Of a DNA stretch of 64,000 bases, positions 1-12,965 are shown one piece after another. Made by a program: the position numbers and the translations under genes. Source of the DNA: Delphinapterus leucas (taxonomy: Eukaryota > Chordata > Mammalia > Artiodactyla > Monodontidae); assembly GCF_002288925.2 (NCBI RefSeq), contig NW_022098069.1, positions 70,970,099 to 71,034,098 on the forward strand, written 5' to 3'. The notes under the pieces were generated by a model that saw only the letters and a list, made by a program, of their open reading frames with translations, was not told the DNA's origin and made no database searches. The stretch's first letter is position 1. Every line of letters begins with the position of its first letter.

Positions 1-64
1 TCAGTTTGAGGAGTGAGAGCATAGTTGCCGAAGAACAATGAAATGGAAGTATTTTTAAAATCAT

Positions 65-255
65 CATCTATTAAATGTGCTTAATGTGCTAGATACATGT
101 TAAGTACTATTACACATTATCTCATTTAATTCTATACAACAAACATGTGAGGCAATTCCCTCTTACAGATGAGGAAAATGAGGTTCTGAAAAATTAAGCA
201 ACTTGCGCAAGGTCACACAGCTAATAATCTCACTCTGCATTCAAACCTAGACCAA
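65..255 (-). repeat. MIR SINE, ancient
   Basis: The text carries the reverse complement of the MIR core: a run like ACAGATGAGGAAAATGAGG followed by CAAGGTCACACAGCTAAT, preceded by a TATCTCATTTAAT-type segment. The copy is diverged, as expected of a pre-eutherian insertion. Boundaries are estimated. Confidence 0.8.
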
Positions 256-3200
256 CTACAAAATTTATATTTTCGCTACTACATTAATGGTCTAAAAAAT
301 TTTTTTTATTGCACATCATTTTTAACTTAATAAAATCCTAACATGTATACATAAAGTTTAAATATGAAATTTCCATTGTATTATAATTTCATCAAAGTCC
401 CAAATACTGAGATCAATAAAACAAATCCTCAACACCATCATATTCTAAAGTGAGATCATAAACCACCTACTCAGAACATTGTGAATTCATTTTTGTCACA
501 TCAGCCCATTACCCACACCTAGCCTACAAAAGAGAAGATCAAGTGAATGTGAAGTTCATTTGAAAAAGCCCTTTGTGTCTTGCCCTCCCCAGTCCCCTAC
601 CCACCATGGAGAGAAGGGCAGTATGCATTTTACCCTAGGCTAAGCCAGAGGGAGAGCTTGACATGTGTGCCCTGTAATTTGAGTAGGAAAGAGACAGATC
701 TGGAAAGTCTGAAATCAAAGGGTTGTTTCTGGAGTGAGTGGGTTGTTTCTGGAGGAGACCTTTCTCTGGGAGTGAGCTATACTTCCACTGACAGAGAGTC
801 AGAGGCACATTCTCCATGAGTTTTACATGGACATCTGTGTATTTGAAGAGGATAGATGAAGAAAGTTTTCCTGATGGGAGGGGGGTGGCCTCAGCAGAGA
901 GGGCATGCACATTGAGATAATGGGGCAGGGAGTTGTAAGTGAGAAGCCAGAAAAGGCAGCACCCACAAGAGAGCTTCACCTGGAGACCACAGCAGGGAGT
1001 CCCTAAGGAGCCCTGAGAAAGGGTCAGCTGTGGACCTCAGTCACCTCTGATTACAGTTCTGCCCCTCAAGAGGACTTTTTCTGTCCTTCACTACTGCTCC
1101 TCCCCACTCTCCAAACCTGGAGATGAAGAAGCACAAATAGAGTTGAATAAAGAAACAAAGAAATTGTCAACGACAACCCTCTCACCACACTGCAAGCACT
1201 TTTGAGGCAGGCCCAAGGTGGGGCAACAAAAGGGCTTTAAATTGGTAGAGAGTCTGAAGATTTTATATTAGACCGGATTGAACTTGAAAATATCCACACC
1301 TCTGCAACTCATCAAGATTCTATCCAAATGACTGAGGAAATAGTAGACTGCAGATGGGGTCCATGGAGTGAGCAGAAATGAAAAAGAATAAAGTTGCCTT
1401 CTGCTAGAGCCCCTCAGAGACCAGTGTTTTCAGTTACTGGCTAAGATGTTTATTTACTTATACTGCAATTACTTCTCTAGTACTTTTAAAACCAACGAAC
1501 ATATAAAACATAAATAATATATGTCTTCAATATATTAAAGATAAGACTAAAAGTAGTAGAAATTCTAACATTGTAATTCCACTTTGAAAGTCAATCAGTT
1601 GTAATAATCCTTGTATATATTGAAGTATGTATAATATGTTGTAATAATCCCCATATAAGACAAGGATATTGTATATATGCAGGGGGTGATGTGCAATGAG
1701 AGAGAAAGAGATGGTTGTTATATGCCTATGAAAGAAAATACTGACGGTTAGGGAAAATTACTTTGATGTGGCAAAAGGCAAAAATCTAGACGAGTAGTAG
1801 ATTACTACTAGAACATATTGTGATATATATCACATGTGTGTTGAGCATTTTAAAAACTTTTTAATGAAAATGAGACATTAGAGAGTATAAGTCGTAAAGA
1901 CAGATTAATAACCTATAGTCTTTGTGATTTTAACCCCAATATTCATGTTTTTAAACTCATATTACAATTGATCTTTCCTCTTAGGCATAACCTGTCTCTA
2001 CCTGGTCAAAAGAAGAGATTCAGAGGAGAAAAACTATACAGTGAAAGGAAAGACCCATCTCTTCCACTCTACAGGACAGCCTTTGGGGAGAGAAAGAGGC
2101 CCCCTATCTGATACCAAAACAAAACTCTCTGATACATGAAATTCTATTTCTAGGTTTTTAGACTATAAAGATGAATAAGATATAGTGCCTTACTACGTTT
2201 AATTTTGTAAACTTTTGTCTTTTACAAATTGTCTAAAGCAAAATATGACACTGCAAATGATTTTTAAGAAACATTTGTCCCTTTTTGGTTAAAGGCTGCC
2301 ACCAAGTGGCTAATTTAAAAAACAACATTTTCAGAAGTGATTTTTCTTAAGCATTTAGATCTAGAAGGGAAAATAGGAGGGTATGCAATACACAGTGTGC
2401 GTTTCTGTCTTTGTTAATCTAATTTAATCAACATAGAACATCCGTTTGTGGTAATATTATTACCATGCAAAACATTCCACATAAGTTATTTATTTCTTCC
2501 TCACTACCAGCCTTTGAGGTAGATACACATGACATCTCTATAGTCTGCAAGTATTATTTCTGTCACCTCTTGTAGAGTCCTGACACAAGCCCAGGAGAGA
2601 ATCTTCACATTCTAGGTTGGTCTCTAATGTCAATGAACTGTATCTATAGCATCACTTGACTATATGTGGCAGAACTGGATTTTAACCCATTACTGTCTGA
2701 CACTGGAACTATATATATCAGGACCTAAACTTTTTTTCCCCATGTCTTGAAGTTTCTAGCTGTTTCTTAGAATATTAATTACATTTTTCAAATAACAAAA
2801 ATATCAAAGCTTTACTTTGTACTAGGATGACAAAATTAATAATAGTGCTAGTATTAGTATAATGTAGCACTAATAGTGAAAGGAAAAATTATCATCTTAT
2901 TAAGAATTCGTGCCTAAGTATTTCAATTTTTTTCATGTTATGGCAAACAAACCACAAGGGAAAAATAAAAATAACACTCATGAGCTAAATAAAAATGGTA
3001 TCAATAAATACACATAGAATGCTTGTTTTGTGATCTTACTGAAATGAGATGAAAAATTATTATCACTATGTAGTGTAACTAATTTTACATAAAAGCAATC
3101 TATAACAATATACTTTGATTAAGGATTCTTACTAATTGTTGAGATTTATGTTTTGGACATAAAAACAAATTTTGTAAAGGCAAGGTCGCCTACTTCTTAT

Positions 3201-3457
3201 CCTCATAATTATTCATACCACAATGATACCTCTCCTCTCATAGAATCACATGGAAAAAAAGAATCTATTTCTATACAAACTAATTGTATATGCTTTACAT
3301 TTCATTGCAAAATTATTTCAGTTGCTGTATAATTTAGGCAAAGGATCAGTCAAGGAAAAGATAATTTATAATTCCAAATGCTTTTCCTTTCTTCTTCTTT
3401 ATAATGTTATAGCAGAAAGGCATAGAGAATAGTTACCACTCTGTTTCACTCCCTCTT
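256..3457. other. Intergenic DNA, no gene seen
   Basis: I find no convincing coding region here. The two short overlapping open frames near 580-980 are in opposite orientations and resemble no protein I know. The stretch 580-1450 is less AT-rich than its surroundings and has the texture of an old retroviral or MaLR-like relic, but I cannot assign a family. A 13-base motif GTTGTAATAATCC occurs twice, near 1598 and 1638. A weak MIR-like segment may lie near 2440-2700. Confidence 0.5.
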
Positions 3458-3474
3458 AAAAATCATAGGTTGAG

Positions 3475-3824
3475 GGACTTCCCTTGTGGTCCAGGGGTAA
3501 AGAATCCACCTTACAATGCAGGGAACACAGGTTCAATCCCTGGTCGGGGAACTAGGATCCCATGCGCCGTGTGGCAACTAAGCCTCAACTAACGAGCTCG
3601 CGCACCTCAACTAAAGAGCCCGCGTGCCACAAACTACAGAGCCCACGCACTCTGGAACCTGCGTGCCACAACTAGAGAAGAGAAACCCCACATGCACAAC
3701 TAGAGAGAAGCCCACACACCACAACGAAAGATCCCGCATGCCTCAACGAAGATCCTGCGTGCCGCAACTAAGACGTGATGCAGCCAAAAATAAATAAATA
3801 AATAATAATCAATAAAACTTTAAA
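3475..3824 (+). mobile_element. CHR-type tRNA-derived SINE, long form
   Basis: The head reads GGACTTCCCTTGTGGTCCAG, followed by an A/B-box tRNA-like region (GGTTCAATCCCTGG). A body of repeated 'GCCACAACTA' units and an A-rich AAATAAATAAATAA tail follow. Imperfect target-site duplications flank it: AAAAATCATAGGTTGAG (3458-3474) and AAAATTATGGGTTGAG (3825-3840). At about 350 bp this is the long form, and it is more diverged than the short copies in the window, so probably older. Confidence 0.9.
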
Positions 3825-4114
3825 AAAATTATGGGTTGAGGAAAGTCCAAAACGTCTTACATAAGGGTTTAGAGTTTTTTGTTGACCCCTTTCTCCAAAA
3901 AAATCATTGACAAGAACTGTGGACTCCAGAAAAAATATCTGAAAAAATGTGAATACATTTTTCATAAGTCACAATGAAAAATCACCAAATCTAAGACTTA
4001 CTGTTCTGATTTGATCTTTCTCCACTTTCTCCACAAATATACACTTGTAAAGTTAAGGTACAACTCTGTTGCTGTTAGTATTTGCTATCTCAGGATTGAA
4101 GTTGATTTGGCACT

Positions 4115-5570
4115 AGAGACATCAGTTGCCAAAGCAATCTTGAGGAAAAAGAACAAAGCTGGAGACATAAGCCTCCCAGGCTTCAGACAATACTACCAAG
4201 CTACAGTAATCAAAAGAGTGTGGTATTGACACAAAAACAGACACGTGGATCTATGGATCAGAATAGAGAGCCCAGATATAAGCCCACACAACTATGGTCA
4301 ATTAATCTTCAACAAACGGGATAAGAATACACAGTGCAGAAAAGACAGTCTCTTCATCAAGTGGTGTTGGGAAAGCTGGACAGCCACAAGTAAATAAATG
4401 AATTTAGAACATTCCCTTACACCATACACAAAAATAAACTCAAAATGGCTTAAAGACTTAAATATAAAACAAGACACCATAAAACTCCTAGAAGAGAACA
4501 TAGGCAAAACATTCTCTGACATAAATTATACCAATGTTTTCTTAGGTCAGATCCCAAGGCAATAGAACAAAAAGTAAAAGTAAATAAATGAGACTTAATC
4601 AAACTTACAAGCTTTTGCGCAGCCAAGGAAACCATAAGCAAAATGAAAAGACAACCTCTGGACTAGGAGAAAATGTTTGCAAATGATGCGACAAACAAGG
4701 GCTTAATTTCCGAAATATACAAACAGCTCATACAACTCAACAACAACAAAAAACAACCCAATTAAAAAATGGGCAGAAGGCCTAAATAGCCATTTCTCCA
4801 AAGAAGACATTCAGATAGTCAATAGGCACATGAAAAGATGCTCAACATTGCTAATTATCAGAGAAGTGCAAATTCAAAACTACAATAAGGTATCACCTCA
4901 CACCAGTCAGAATAGCCATCATTAAAAAGTCTACAAATAACAAATGTTAGAGAGGGTGTGGAGAAAATGGAACCCTCCTACAGTGTTGGTGGCAATTTAA
5001 ATTGGTACAGCCATTATGGAAAACAGTATGGAGGTTCCTTAAAAAACTAAAAATAGGTTTACCATATGATCCAGCAATCCCACCTCTGGGCATGTATCTG
5101 GAGAAAACTCTAATTTGAAAAGATGTATGCACCCCAATGTTCATAGAAGCACTATTTTCAATAGCCAAGACATGGAAGCAACCTAAATGTCCACAGACAG
5201 GTGAATGGATAAAGAAGATGTGGTACACAATGGAATACTACTCAGCCATAAAAAATGAAATAATACTATTTGCAGCAACATGGATGAACCTAGAGATTAT
5301 CATACTAAGTGAAATAAGACAGACAAATATCATATGATATCACTTATATGTGGAATCTAAAATGTGATGCAAATGAACTTATTTACAAAACAGAAACAGA
5401 ATCACAGACGTAGCTTATGGTTACCAATGGGGGAAGGGGGGAGGGATAGCTTAGGAGTTTGGGATAAGCAAATACAAACTACTATATATAAAATAGATAA
5501 ATAACAAGGTCCTACTGTATAGCGCAGGGAACAATATTCAATATCTTGTAATAATTTATAATGAAAAAGA

Positions 5571-5606
<36 letters not shown>

Positions 5607-5672
5607 ACAACTGAATCACTTTTCTGTACACCAGAAACTAACACAACATTGTAACTCAACTATACTTTAATT
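4115..5672 (+). mobile_element. 5'-truncated LINE-1, ORF2 C-terminus and 3' end
   Basis: Translation gives fragments of the L1 ORF2 C-terminal region, such as [19 protein letters not shown] near 4120-4190 and [20 protein letters not shown] near 5137-5200. They are broken by stops and frameshifts. The 3' untranslated part follows (GGTTACCAATGGGGGAAGGG near 5420), then a TA/TG microsatellite and a short A-run near 5670. About the first two thirds of the element is missing. Confidence 0.9.
5569..5606 (+). repeat. (TA)n(TG)n microsatellite inside L1 3' end
   Basis: A short AT run passes into about 12 TG units within the 3' part of the truncated L1. Copy number is probably polymorphic. Confidence 0.9.
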
Positions 5673-5949
5673 AAAAAAAAATAGAGTATCAATACTCTAT
5701 GAATCTTATGTAAGGATTAAGTGACATGATCTAAATAAATGGTCAGTATCATGTTTAGCATAAAATAAGTACAGAAATAGTATTGGATCATTGGGTTTTG
5801 GGTATCTGAAGATATTAAAGAAACATTTTAAATTTATTTTAAGTCTGGTAATGGCAACTGGGTATGTAAAAATGAATAGCCCTTAAGAACTAGAGATATG
5901 TATTAAATTCTTATCAATGAAATGACATATTATCTGACATCTGTACCTG

Positions 5950-6095
5950 ATAAAACTTTAAAAAATATTTTTGAAGAGATAGATGAAATAAGATTAGCAC
6001 AATGTCAATGATTTTTTTTGAAGCTGGGTGATAGGTAATATTATCTGTATTTTTGAGTATGTTTTAAAATTTCCATTAAAATTAAGAAAAATATA
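5950..6095 (+). repeat. Old LINE-1 3' end, small fragment
   Basis: The segment GAAGCTGGGTGATAGGTAAT followed by TTTTTGAGTATGTTTTAAAA resembles the 3' terminus of old L1M elements. It is a short relic in the sense orientation. Confidence 0.5.
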
Positions 6096-6700
6096 TTCTG
6101 CAAGCTAAAACTGAGCACAATAATTCCAATACTCATTCACCTTTAAGGAGGATAAGAGAAGAATTGAAATCTCTGTAAGACAGGAGATAAAGTTCAAAAA
6201 TGAACAGTTTAATATTAGCTTAAATTACATCCCTGTGACATTTATTATCTAATTGGAGGTTGGTACCTCTTAATCACCATTATCATTTTACCCCCCTAAC
6301 CCCTCCCTTCTGGCAATCACCGTTTTGTTCTCTGTATCTATGGGTCTGTTTTCATTGTTTTGTTTATTCCTTTGTTTTCTTTTTTAGATTCCATATAAAA
6401 GTGAAATCATGCAGTATTTGTCCTTTTCTGTTTGATTTGTTTCACTTAGCATAATACCCTCTACATCTATCTATATGTTGTCACAAATGGGAAGATTTTA
6501 TTTTATATGGCTGAGTAATATATACCACATTTTCTTTATTAATTTGTCTATAGATGGACACTTTGCTTCCATATTATGGCTTTTGTAAATAATGCTGCAG
6601 TGAGCTTTGGAGTGCATATTGAATTAGTGGGTTTTTTTCTTCTGGTAAATATCAATAAGTGCAATTGTTGGATCACATGGTAGCTCTATTTTTAATCTTT

Positions 6701-6908
6701 TTTTTTTTTTTTTTTTGCGGTACGCAGGCCTCTCACTGTTGTGGCCTCTCCCGTTGTGGAGCACAGGCTCCAGACGTGCAGGCTCAGCGGCCATGGCTCA
6801 CGGGCCCAGCTGCTCCACAGCATGTGGGATCTTCCCAGACCGGGGCACGAACCCGTGTCCCCTGCATTGGCAGGCGGACTCTCAACCACCGCGCCACCAG
6901 GGAAGCCT
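6701..6908 (-). mobile_element. CHR-2-like short SINE, antisense
   Basis: The plus strand shows a poly-T run, then the reverse complement of the short SINE, ending in GCGCCACCAGGGAAGCC. The flanking duplication TATTTTTAATCTTT is perfect at 6687-6700 and 6909-6922. It inserted into the old antisense L1. Length is about 208 bp. Confidence 0.95.
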
Positions 6909-7628
6909 TATTTTTAATCTTTTGATGAACCTCTATTCTGTTTTCCATAGTAGCTGTACCAATTTACATACCTCCACAACAGTGCACAGGGTTCCCTTTT
7001 CTCCACATACTTGCCAACACTTATTTCTTGTCTTTTTGATGGTAGCCATTCTGACAGGTATGAGGTGGTATCTCATTGTGGTTTTGATTTGTATTTCCCT
7101 GATGAATAGTGATGTTGAGCATCTTTTAATGTGTCTTTTGGCCCTCTATATGTCTTTAGAAAAATGTCTATCCAGGTGCTCTGCCCATTTTTAAATTGTG
7201 TTATTTGGGTTTTTTTCTTTTTTTGATGTTGAGTTTATGGGATTCTTTGTATATTCTGAATATTAACCCCTTTTCATAAGGTTTCTTAAGATGGAAACTT
7301 AGGTTATTGATTTTATATCTTCTTTTCTAGTACATGCATTTAATGTTACATTATTTGTTGTATAATGCTATATAAGTTTTCCTCTAAACACTGGATTTAT
7401 TGCAGCCCACAGATTTTGATGTTATATTTTCATTTTCATTGATTTCAAAATATTTTAAATTTTTCTTGAAACACTGCTTTGACCCAAGTTATTTCAAAGT
7501 GTGTTGTTTAATTTTCAAATATTTTAGGATTTTCCAGCTATATTTCTATTTTTTATCTCAAGTTTAATTTCATTATGGTATGGGAACATATTTTGCATGA
7601 CTCCCATTCTTTTAAATTCATTAAGGTG

Positions 7629-7822
7629 GGGCTTCCCTGGTGGCCCAGTGGTTGAGAGTCTGCCTGCCGATACAGGGGACACGAGTCCTGGTCGGGGAAG
7701 ATCCCACATGCCGCAGAGCGGCTGGGCCCATGAGCCATGGCCGCTGAGTCTGCGCGTCCGGAGCCTGTGCTCCGCAACGGGAGAGGCCACAACAGTGAGA
7801 AGCCCGTGTACCGGAAAAAAAA
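7629..7822 (+). mobile_element. CHR-2-like short SINE
   Basis: The head reads GGGCTTCCCTGGTGGCCCAG and the copy ends in a run of A. A perfect 15-base duplication, AAATTCATTAAGGTG, sits at 7614-7628 and 7823-7837. Inserted in the old antisense L1. Confidence 0.95.
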
Positions 7823-8929
7823 AAATTCATTAAGGTGTGTTTTATGAGCACTTATATGGTCTACTTTAGCAAATGCCATTTGAACTTGAGAAGAAGTCAT
7901 TGGAGAAAATTAGATCATGCTGATTGATAGTGTTGTTCAGGTCAATTATATCCTTAATGGTTTTATGTTTCCTTTGTCTATCGATTACTAAAAGAGGAGA
8001 GTTGAAGTCTCTAGCTACAATAGTTGTCTGTCTATTGTTCCTTTCAGGTCTATCATTTGCTTCTTCACGTCTTTGGATGCTTTGTTGGTAAGTACACACA
8101 TGTTTAGGATTGTTATATCTTCTTGGAGAATCAATCCCCCTATTATTATGTAATGCCCCTCATTATCCCTGATAATCTTCCCTGTCCTGAGGTCCATTGT
8201 CTCTGAAATTAATATAGCTACTCTAGTTTTCTTTTAATTAGTGTTAAAAATGTTATACTTTCTCCATCCTTTAATTTTAACTTTTCTGAGTCTTTATATT
8301 TACAATGGGTTTCCTATAGACAACATATGGTTTTATTCTGTCAATCTTTCTCTTAATTGGTGCATTTAGACCATTATCATTTAAATGATAATTGATATAA
8401 TTGGACTAATATCTCCCATATATGTAACTTTTTAATATTTCTTGTACTTATTCTTTGTTTCCTCCCCCCCTTTTTTTTCTGCTTTCTATGGCTTTCATTG
8501 AGCATTTTATATAATTTGAATTTTGTCTCCTCTCTTAGCATATCAATTATAAAATTGTTTAATGGTTCCTTTAGAGCTTGAAATAAACATTTTAAATTAA
8601 TCCAAGTCACTGTCAAGTAACACTTCATGTGTAACACAGGTTTCTTAGAGTGTATTCCCCATCCCTCTGTCCTTTCCTTATAACATTTCTGTCACTCATT
8701 TCACTTATCCATATGCTATAATCACCCAATACATTGTTATTATTCTTAACAGTTATATTTTATATCTATTAAAATAAGAAAATTAAAATATTTTTATTCA
8801 TTTGTTCCTTCTCCAATTCTTCCTTATTTATGTAGATCTGAGTTTTCTGACTTACATCATTTCCTTTCTCTCCAATTCACTTCTTTTAATATTTCCTTCA
8901 GGATGAGTCTGCTGGGGATGAATTCTCTA

Positions 8930-8934
<5 letters not shown>

Positions 8935-8972
<38 letters not shown>
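8935..8972 (+). repeat. (TG)n microsatellite
   Basis: About 19 uninterrupted TG units lie inside the old L1 5' region. Confidence 0.95.
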
Positions 8973-8973
<1 letters not shown>

Positions 8974-10789
8974 TATGCACAAGAGCGAGATAAACAGTCT
9001 TAATATCCTTTTGAAGGACATTCTTCTGAAGGGTAATTTCACTGGGCGTAGAATTCTAGGTGCTTTTTTTTCTTTCAATACTTTAAATATCTCACTCTGC
9101 TCTTCTTGTTTGCATCATTTCTGATGTGAAGCCCACTGTAATTCTTATTTTTTTTCCTCTGTAGATAAGGTGTTTCCCTTCCTTCCCTTTGACTTCTTCA
9201 CAGATTTTTGTCTTTGTCTTTGGTCTTCTGTAGTGTGAATATGATATGTCCAGGTGTAGTTTTTATGAGTTTGTTTGCTTTGCATTTATCCCGTGTTATT
9301 CTCTGAGCTCCCTGGATCTGTAGTTTGGTGTTTGCTATTAATTTTGGAAACATTTTGTCCCTTATTACTTAATATTTCTTCTGCTCCATATTCTCTTTCT
9401 TCTTGTTCTGGCAATCCTAATACATATATGTTACTTTTCAAAATGTCCCAAGTTCATGGAGTTTCTATTCTTTTTTTAAAAAAATTCTCTTTACCCTTTG
9501 CATTCCATTTTGGGAAGTTTCTATTGGTCTACCTTCAAACTCACTGAATCCTGCCTCAGCTGTGTCTATATGGATGAGATGTTTAAAGGCATTCTCCATT
9601 TCTGTTGCAGTGTTTTTAATACTTAGCATTTCCTTTTCATACATTCTTAGAGTTTCCACCTGCCTGCTTACGTTAGCTATCTATTCTTGGATATTGTCTT
9701 CTTTTTCAATTGAAGCACTTATATAATTCACAGTTATTTTAAATTCTTTTTTTTAATAATTCCAAAATTTGTGTCATGTCCAAGTCTGGTACTGATGCTT
9801 GCTTTGTCTCTTCAGATATTATTTTTCTTGCCTTTCGGTATGCTTTGTAGTTTTTTGTTGAATGCCAGTGGTGTTGTATTGGTGAATAAGTATTGAGGGA
9901 AATAGGCTTTTAGTGTGAGGATTTATGCTAATCTGAATACGAGTTGGGCCTAATTAATGTTTGCCGTAGCTGTTGGTGCCAGTGGCTTCATATTCCTCTG
10001 GGGTCCTGATTTTTGTCCCTCTTCCTCATTGTGGGCTTCCCTCAGTACTCCCTCCTCAGGGTAGGTCTGCATCTTGCAGCTCTGTCAGCTGTATTACACT
10101 GTCATTTTCCTGGAATCCAATGTGTGGTGCAGAAGACCAATACTGTCATCTTATGATTCAATCTCAGTCTTTTAATGTGCCTGAAACTCTGGGCTAAAAC
10201 ACTGACTGGCATTTCCACAGTAACTGTTTAGCTTCCCTCCACCCTCTAGACTAGGCAGGAAGGTGAGAGTGATCTGGGTCAGGCAGCATTCCCTTCTGCT
10301 GCCTGGGATAAGGCTCTGGGTAAAATTTTTCCCCTTGAAAAGTAGGCCTTTGTTATGGAGAATCCTCTGGACATATTACACAATGATTACTCATATCCCC
10401 TCCTCCAGCCAGAATCACAAGGTTAGAGAATTTGCATGTGCAGTAGGAAAACCCAGGGGGGGGTGCCCCTGGAGCTAAAACCTGTGAAGGTATGGGGGTC
10501 ATCCAAGACCACAGCCCCCATGGGCTTTTCCCTCTCATTCTAGTCCACACTCAGCCTCCAGCAATTCATCAAAATGATTGTTTAAGTATCCCTACCAGTT
10601 TATGGCTCCAACAGCTTCTGCTCCAGGTAAGCAGATCTCATCTGTGACTCTCTGAATTTACTTGTCTCTACAGATTTCAGGGTAACAAGTTTCCTTATAA
10701 TCTCAGGTCTCTGATAAGTCCAAGAAAAATTACTGATTTTCTGTTTCTTCTTCCTCTTCTTGCAGGCACAGGAATGACAGTTTACAAGT

Positions 10790-12220
10790 TCTTTGCACAT
10801 TGGAGTTTAAACACTGGAATTCTGTAACCTGAAGACTTTTATCGTGGTGTTCATCAGGTTTCTTTTTATGAGATAGCATCTTCTCTATGAGTTCATCACA
10901 TACAGATGGATTTCATGGAGAAAAACTAATTACATAGGGTCTTTTAATTATGTTTATCAAACAGACACACAGTGTACACTCTAATACTGTTGAGCATTTT
11001 TCTTTCATAAAGCTAACTATCTTTTTAGACAGTACTGCAGCCTTTGGTTTTAGGAGGCTTGCTGTTTCAGCTCTCCATGGACACATAAATACTTAACAAC
11101 TATGTTTATGGTTCCACCTGCATTTTGCAAATGCTCTCTGAATATCTAGTTGACCTAAGTTGGGATCAGCTAGTGGGTGAAAGATAGAAATATCAAACCC
11201 CCATGGACGGTCACCATCTGGAGAATTATCAGTGATAATCACTATAGACTTAAATGTGTCATCTTGATAAAGTCATTGCCATATGAATGCTACTCTGAAC
11301 CACATTAATGAAGAGCTATAAGATGGCTACTCATAGACACCAAGTAACTTCTGCTTTACAACCAAGAAGAGAATACTTCAAGAAGAGAATATTCCAGAGA
11401 GAAGGGTCTGTAAGAAACATGGGTGCCATTTGTTTACTGCTGGGGCAGGAGATACAGTCTTAGTTATGAGGAAAGCAATTTGAGATTAGAAGGCAGCTGT
11501 GTTTTCGAGCTGTGCATGGTGTTCTGGTTTGCAGGTCCCCTGTGAAAACAGTCTCCTGACCACCAGATCTTTTGCACACAGTGCTTGTAGACATGCTCCA
11601 GAAAATGGTTCATAACATGTATTTCAAACAAAGAAATGAAATGATCTGTGTCACCAATTTAATTCATGCTTGGCATACATTTTCTAGTTGACCTGTGGCG
11701 CCCTTCATCTTGATGACTTCAATACAGTGCTCTCTGCACTTGACTCTCCAGGCCCAACAGCTTATCTGGCCACAGTGCAGGCCTGCCGCTGCCCACTCCC
11801 CTACCCACTATTCCATCCTATATGAATTATTTTTAACTAAGAAAGTTATTAAGAAGAATGGCCCAAATCAGGAGAGGCGCATATTGAATTCATCAACAGA
11901 TACACAGCAGGATGCTGTAATTAAGGCTTCACTTGGAGCCTAAACTCTGTGTTGTAATCTTGAAATCAATATCAGTTCTACCACCCATTTTCTAGTCTGA
12001 AATAATAATAGTTATAAATATCAATACACTGTGAACTCTAAAGTGCTATGCAAACCTAACATATTATCTCCTTCCAGTGCTATAATACTTAAAAATTACA
12101 ATAGAGTTCTTTTTCCTCAAATGTTTTAATTAGAAAAAAATTATTTCTCATAAGGGCAGCAAGAAGGATTTTAATGAATTTAAACCATGAAATATAGCCA
12201 CTACTTTGTAATTTTTGTTC
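10790..12220. other. Intergenic DNA, nothing recognised
   Basis: No gene-like open frame and no repeat that I can name. The sequence is unremarkable and AT-rich, with a short C-rich patch near 11,740-11,815. Confidence 0.45.
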
Positions 12221-12224
12221 TCAT

Positions 12225-12785
12225 GGAGTGTGGTCAGCAGCCTCTAAGGTGGCCCCCATCATCATGCTGCTGGTGTTCATGCCTTGTCTGATACCCTCCC
12301 CTCCAGTGTAGGTGGGACTTATGAATTGCTTCTAACCAACAGAATATGCCAAAGGTGACATGATGTACTAGATTATGTGTATATATTACAAAAGATTGTA
12401 ACTCATCTTGCTAAGAGACTCTTTCTTTTGCGGGACTTGAAGATGCAAGCTGCCATGTTGTGAGCTGCCATGTGGAGAACAGCATGTGGCAAGGAGCCGA
12501 GGGTAGGCTCCAGCTCAGAGCAAGCAGGAAACTGAGGTCCTCAGTCTGGAAAACTGAAAGGAACTGAATTCTGCCAATAACACTGTGAGTTAGGCAGCTG
12601 ATTCCTCCCCAGTCGAGGAACTTGGCCAACACCTCGATTGCAACTTTGAAAGACCCTGAAGCGGAGGACTCAGCTAAACTGTGCCCAGACTCCTGACCCA
12701 GAAAAACTCTGAGGAAATACATGTGTGCTGTTTTAAGCCACCAAGTTTATAGTATCATTGTTAAGCAGCAATAGATAACTAATAC
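12225..12785 (+). mobile_element. MLT1-type MaLR LTR (solo)
   Basis: The text follows an old MaLR LTR pattern: GTGGGACTTATGAATTGCTT, GCTGCCATGTTGTGAGCTGC, CCTGACCCAGAAAAACTCTG, and the terminal part TTTTAAGCCACCAAGTTTAT with GCAATAGATAACTAATACA near 12,735-12,785. No internal retroviral region adjoins it, so it is a solo LTR or a fragment. The open frame across it on the opposite strand is a shadow. The MLT1 subfamily is not determined. Confidence 0.8.
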
Positions 12786-12894
12786 ACTGAGTTTTACCAT
12801 GTTCTTTTTAAAGACTGAACATAACTCCTGTAATTGATTTTATGCATTTGTTCCAAATGAGCACTCCTGTTGAATTTTGCCATATGAATAGGAA

Positions 12895-12965
12895 AAATAG
12901 CTAGTATTTATTGAATGCTTCCTTGCACTTAGTACTTTACAGACATTATCTCATTGATTCTATTT
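12895..12965 (-). repeat. MIR fragment
   Basis: CTAGTATTTATTGAATGCTT followed by TTTACAGACATTATCTCATT matches the start of the MIR reverse complement. Confidence 0.65.

Larger units (their letters stand above)
6240..10200 (-). mobile_element. Old LINE-1 (L1M-type), antisense, with two SINE insertions
   Basis: Read on the minus strand, this block runs from 5'-UTR/ORF1-type text (8,860-10,200), through the ORF2 endonuclease region (about 7,330-8,600), to the ORF2 C-terminus and 3' end (6,240-7,290). Plus-strand landmarks are GGCTGAGTAATATATACCAC (near 6510), TATGAGGTGGTATCTCATTG (near 7060) and GATTAGTG-like text near 8235. The central ORF2 region is missing, so the copy is internally deleted. 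All frames are broken. Two CHR SINEs split it at 6701 and 7629, so it predates them. The 5' boundary may extend to about 10,780. Confidence 0.8.

Noticed and set aside
580..1450. Possible processed pseudogene or ERV internal region
   Set aside because: The composition differs from its flanks, but I could not match any protein or repeat family, so I left it unassigned.
12411..12722. 103-codon antisense frame
   Set aside because: It lies inside an MLT1-type LTR and resembles no protein.
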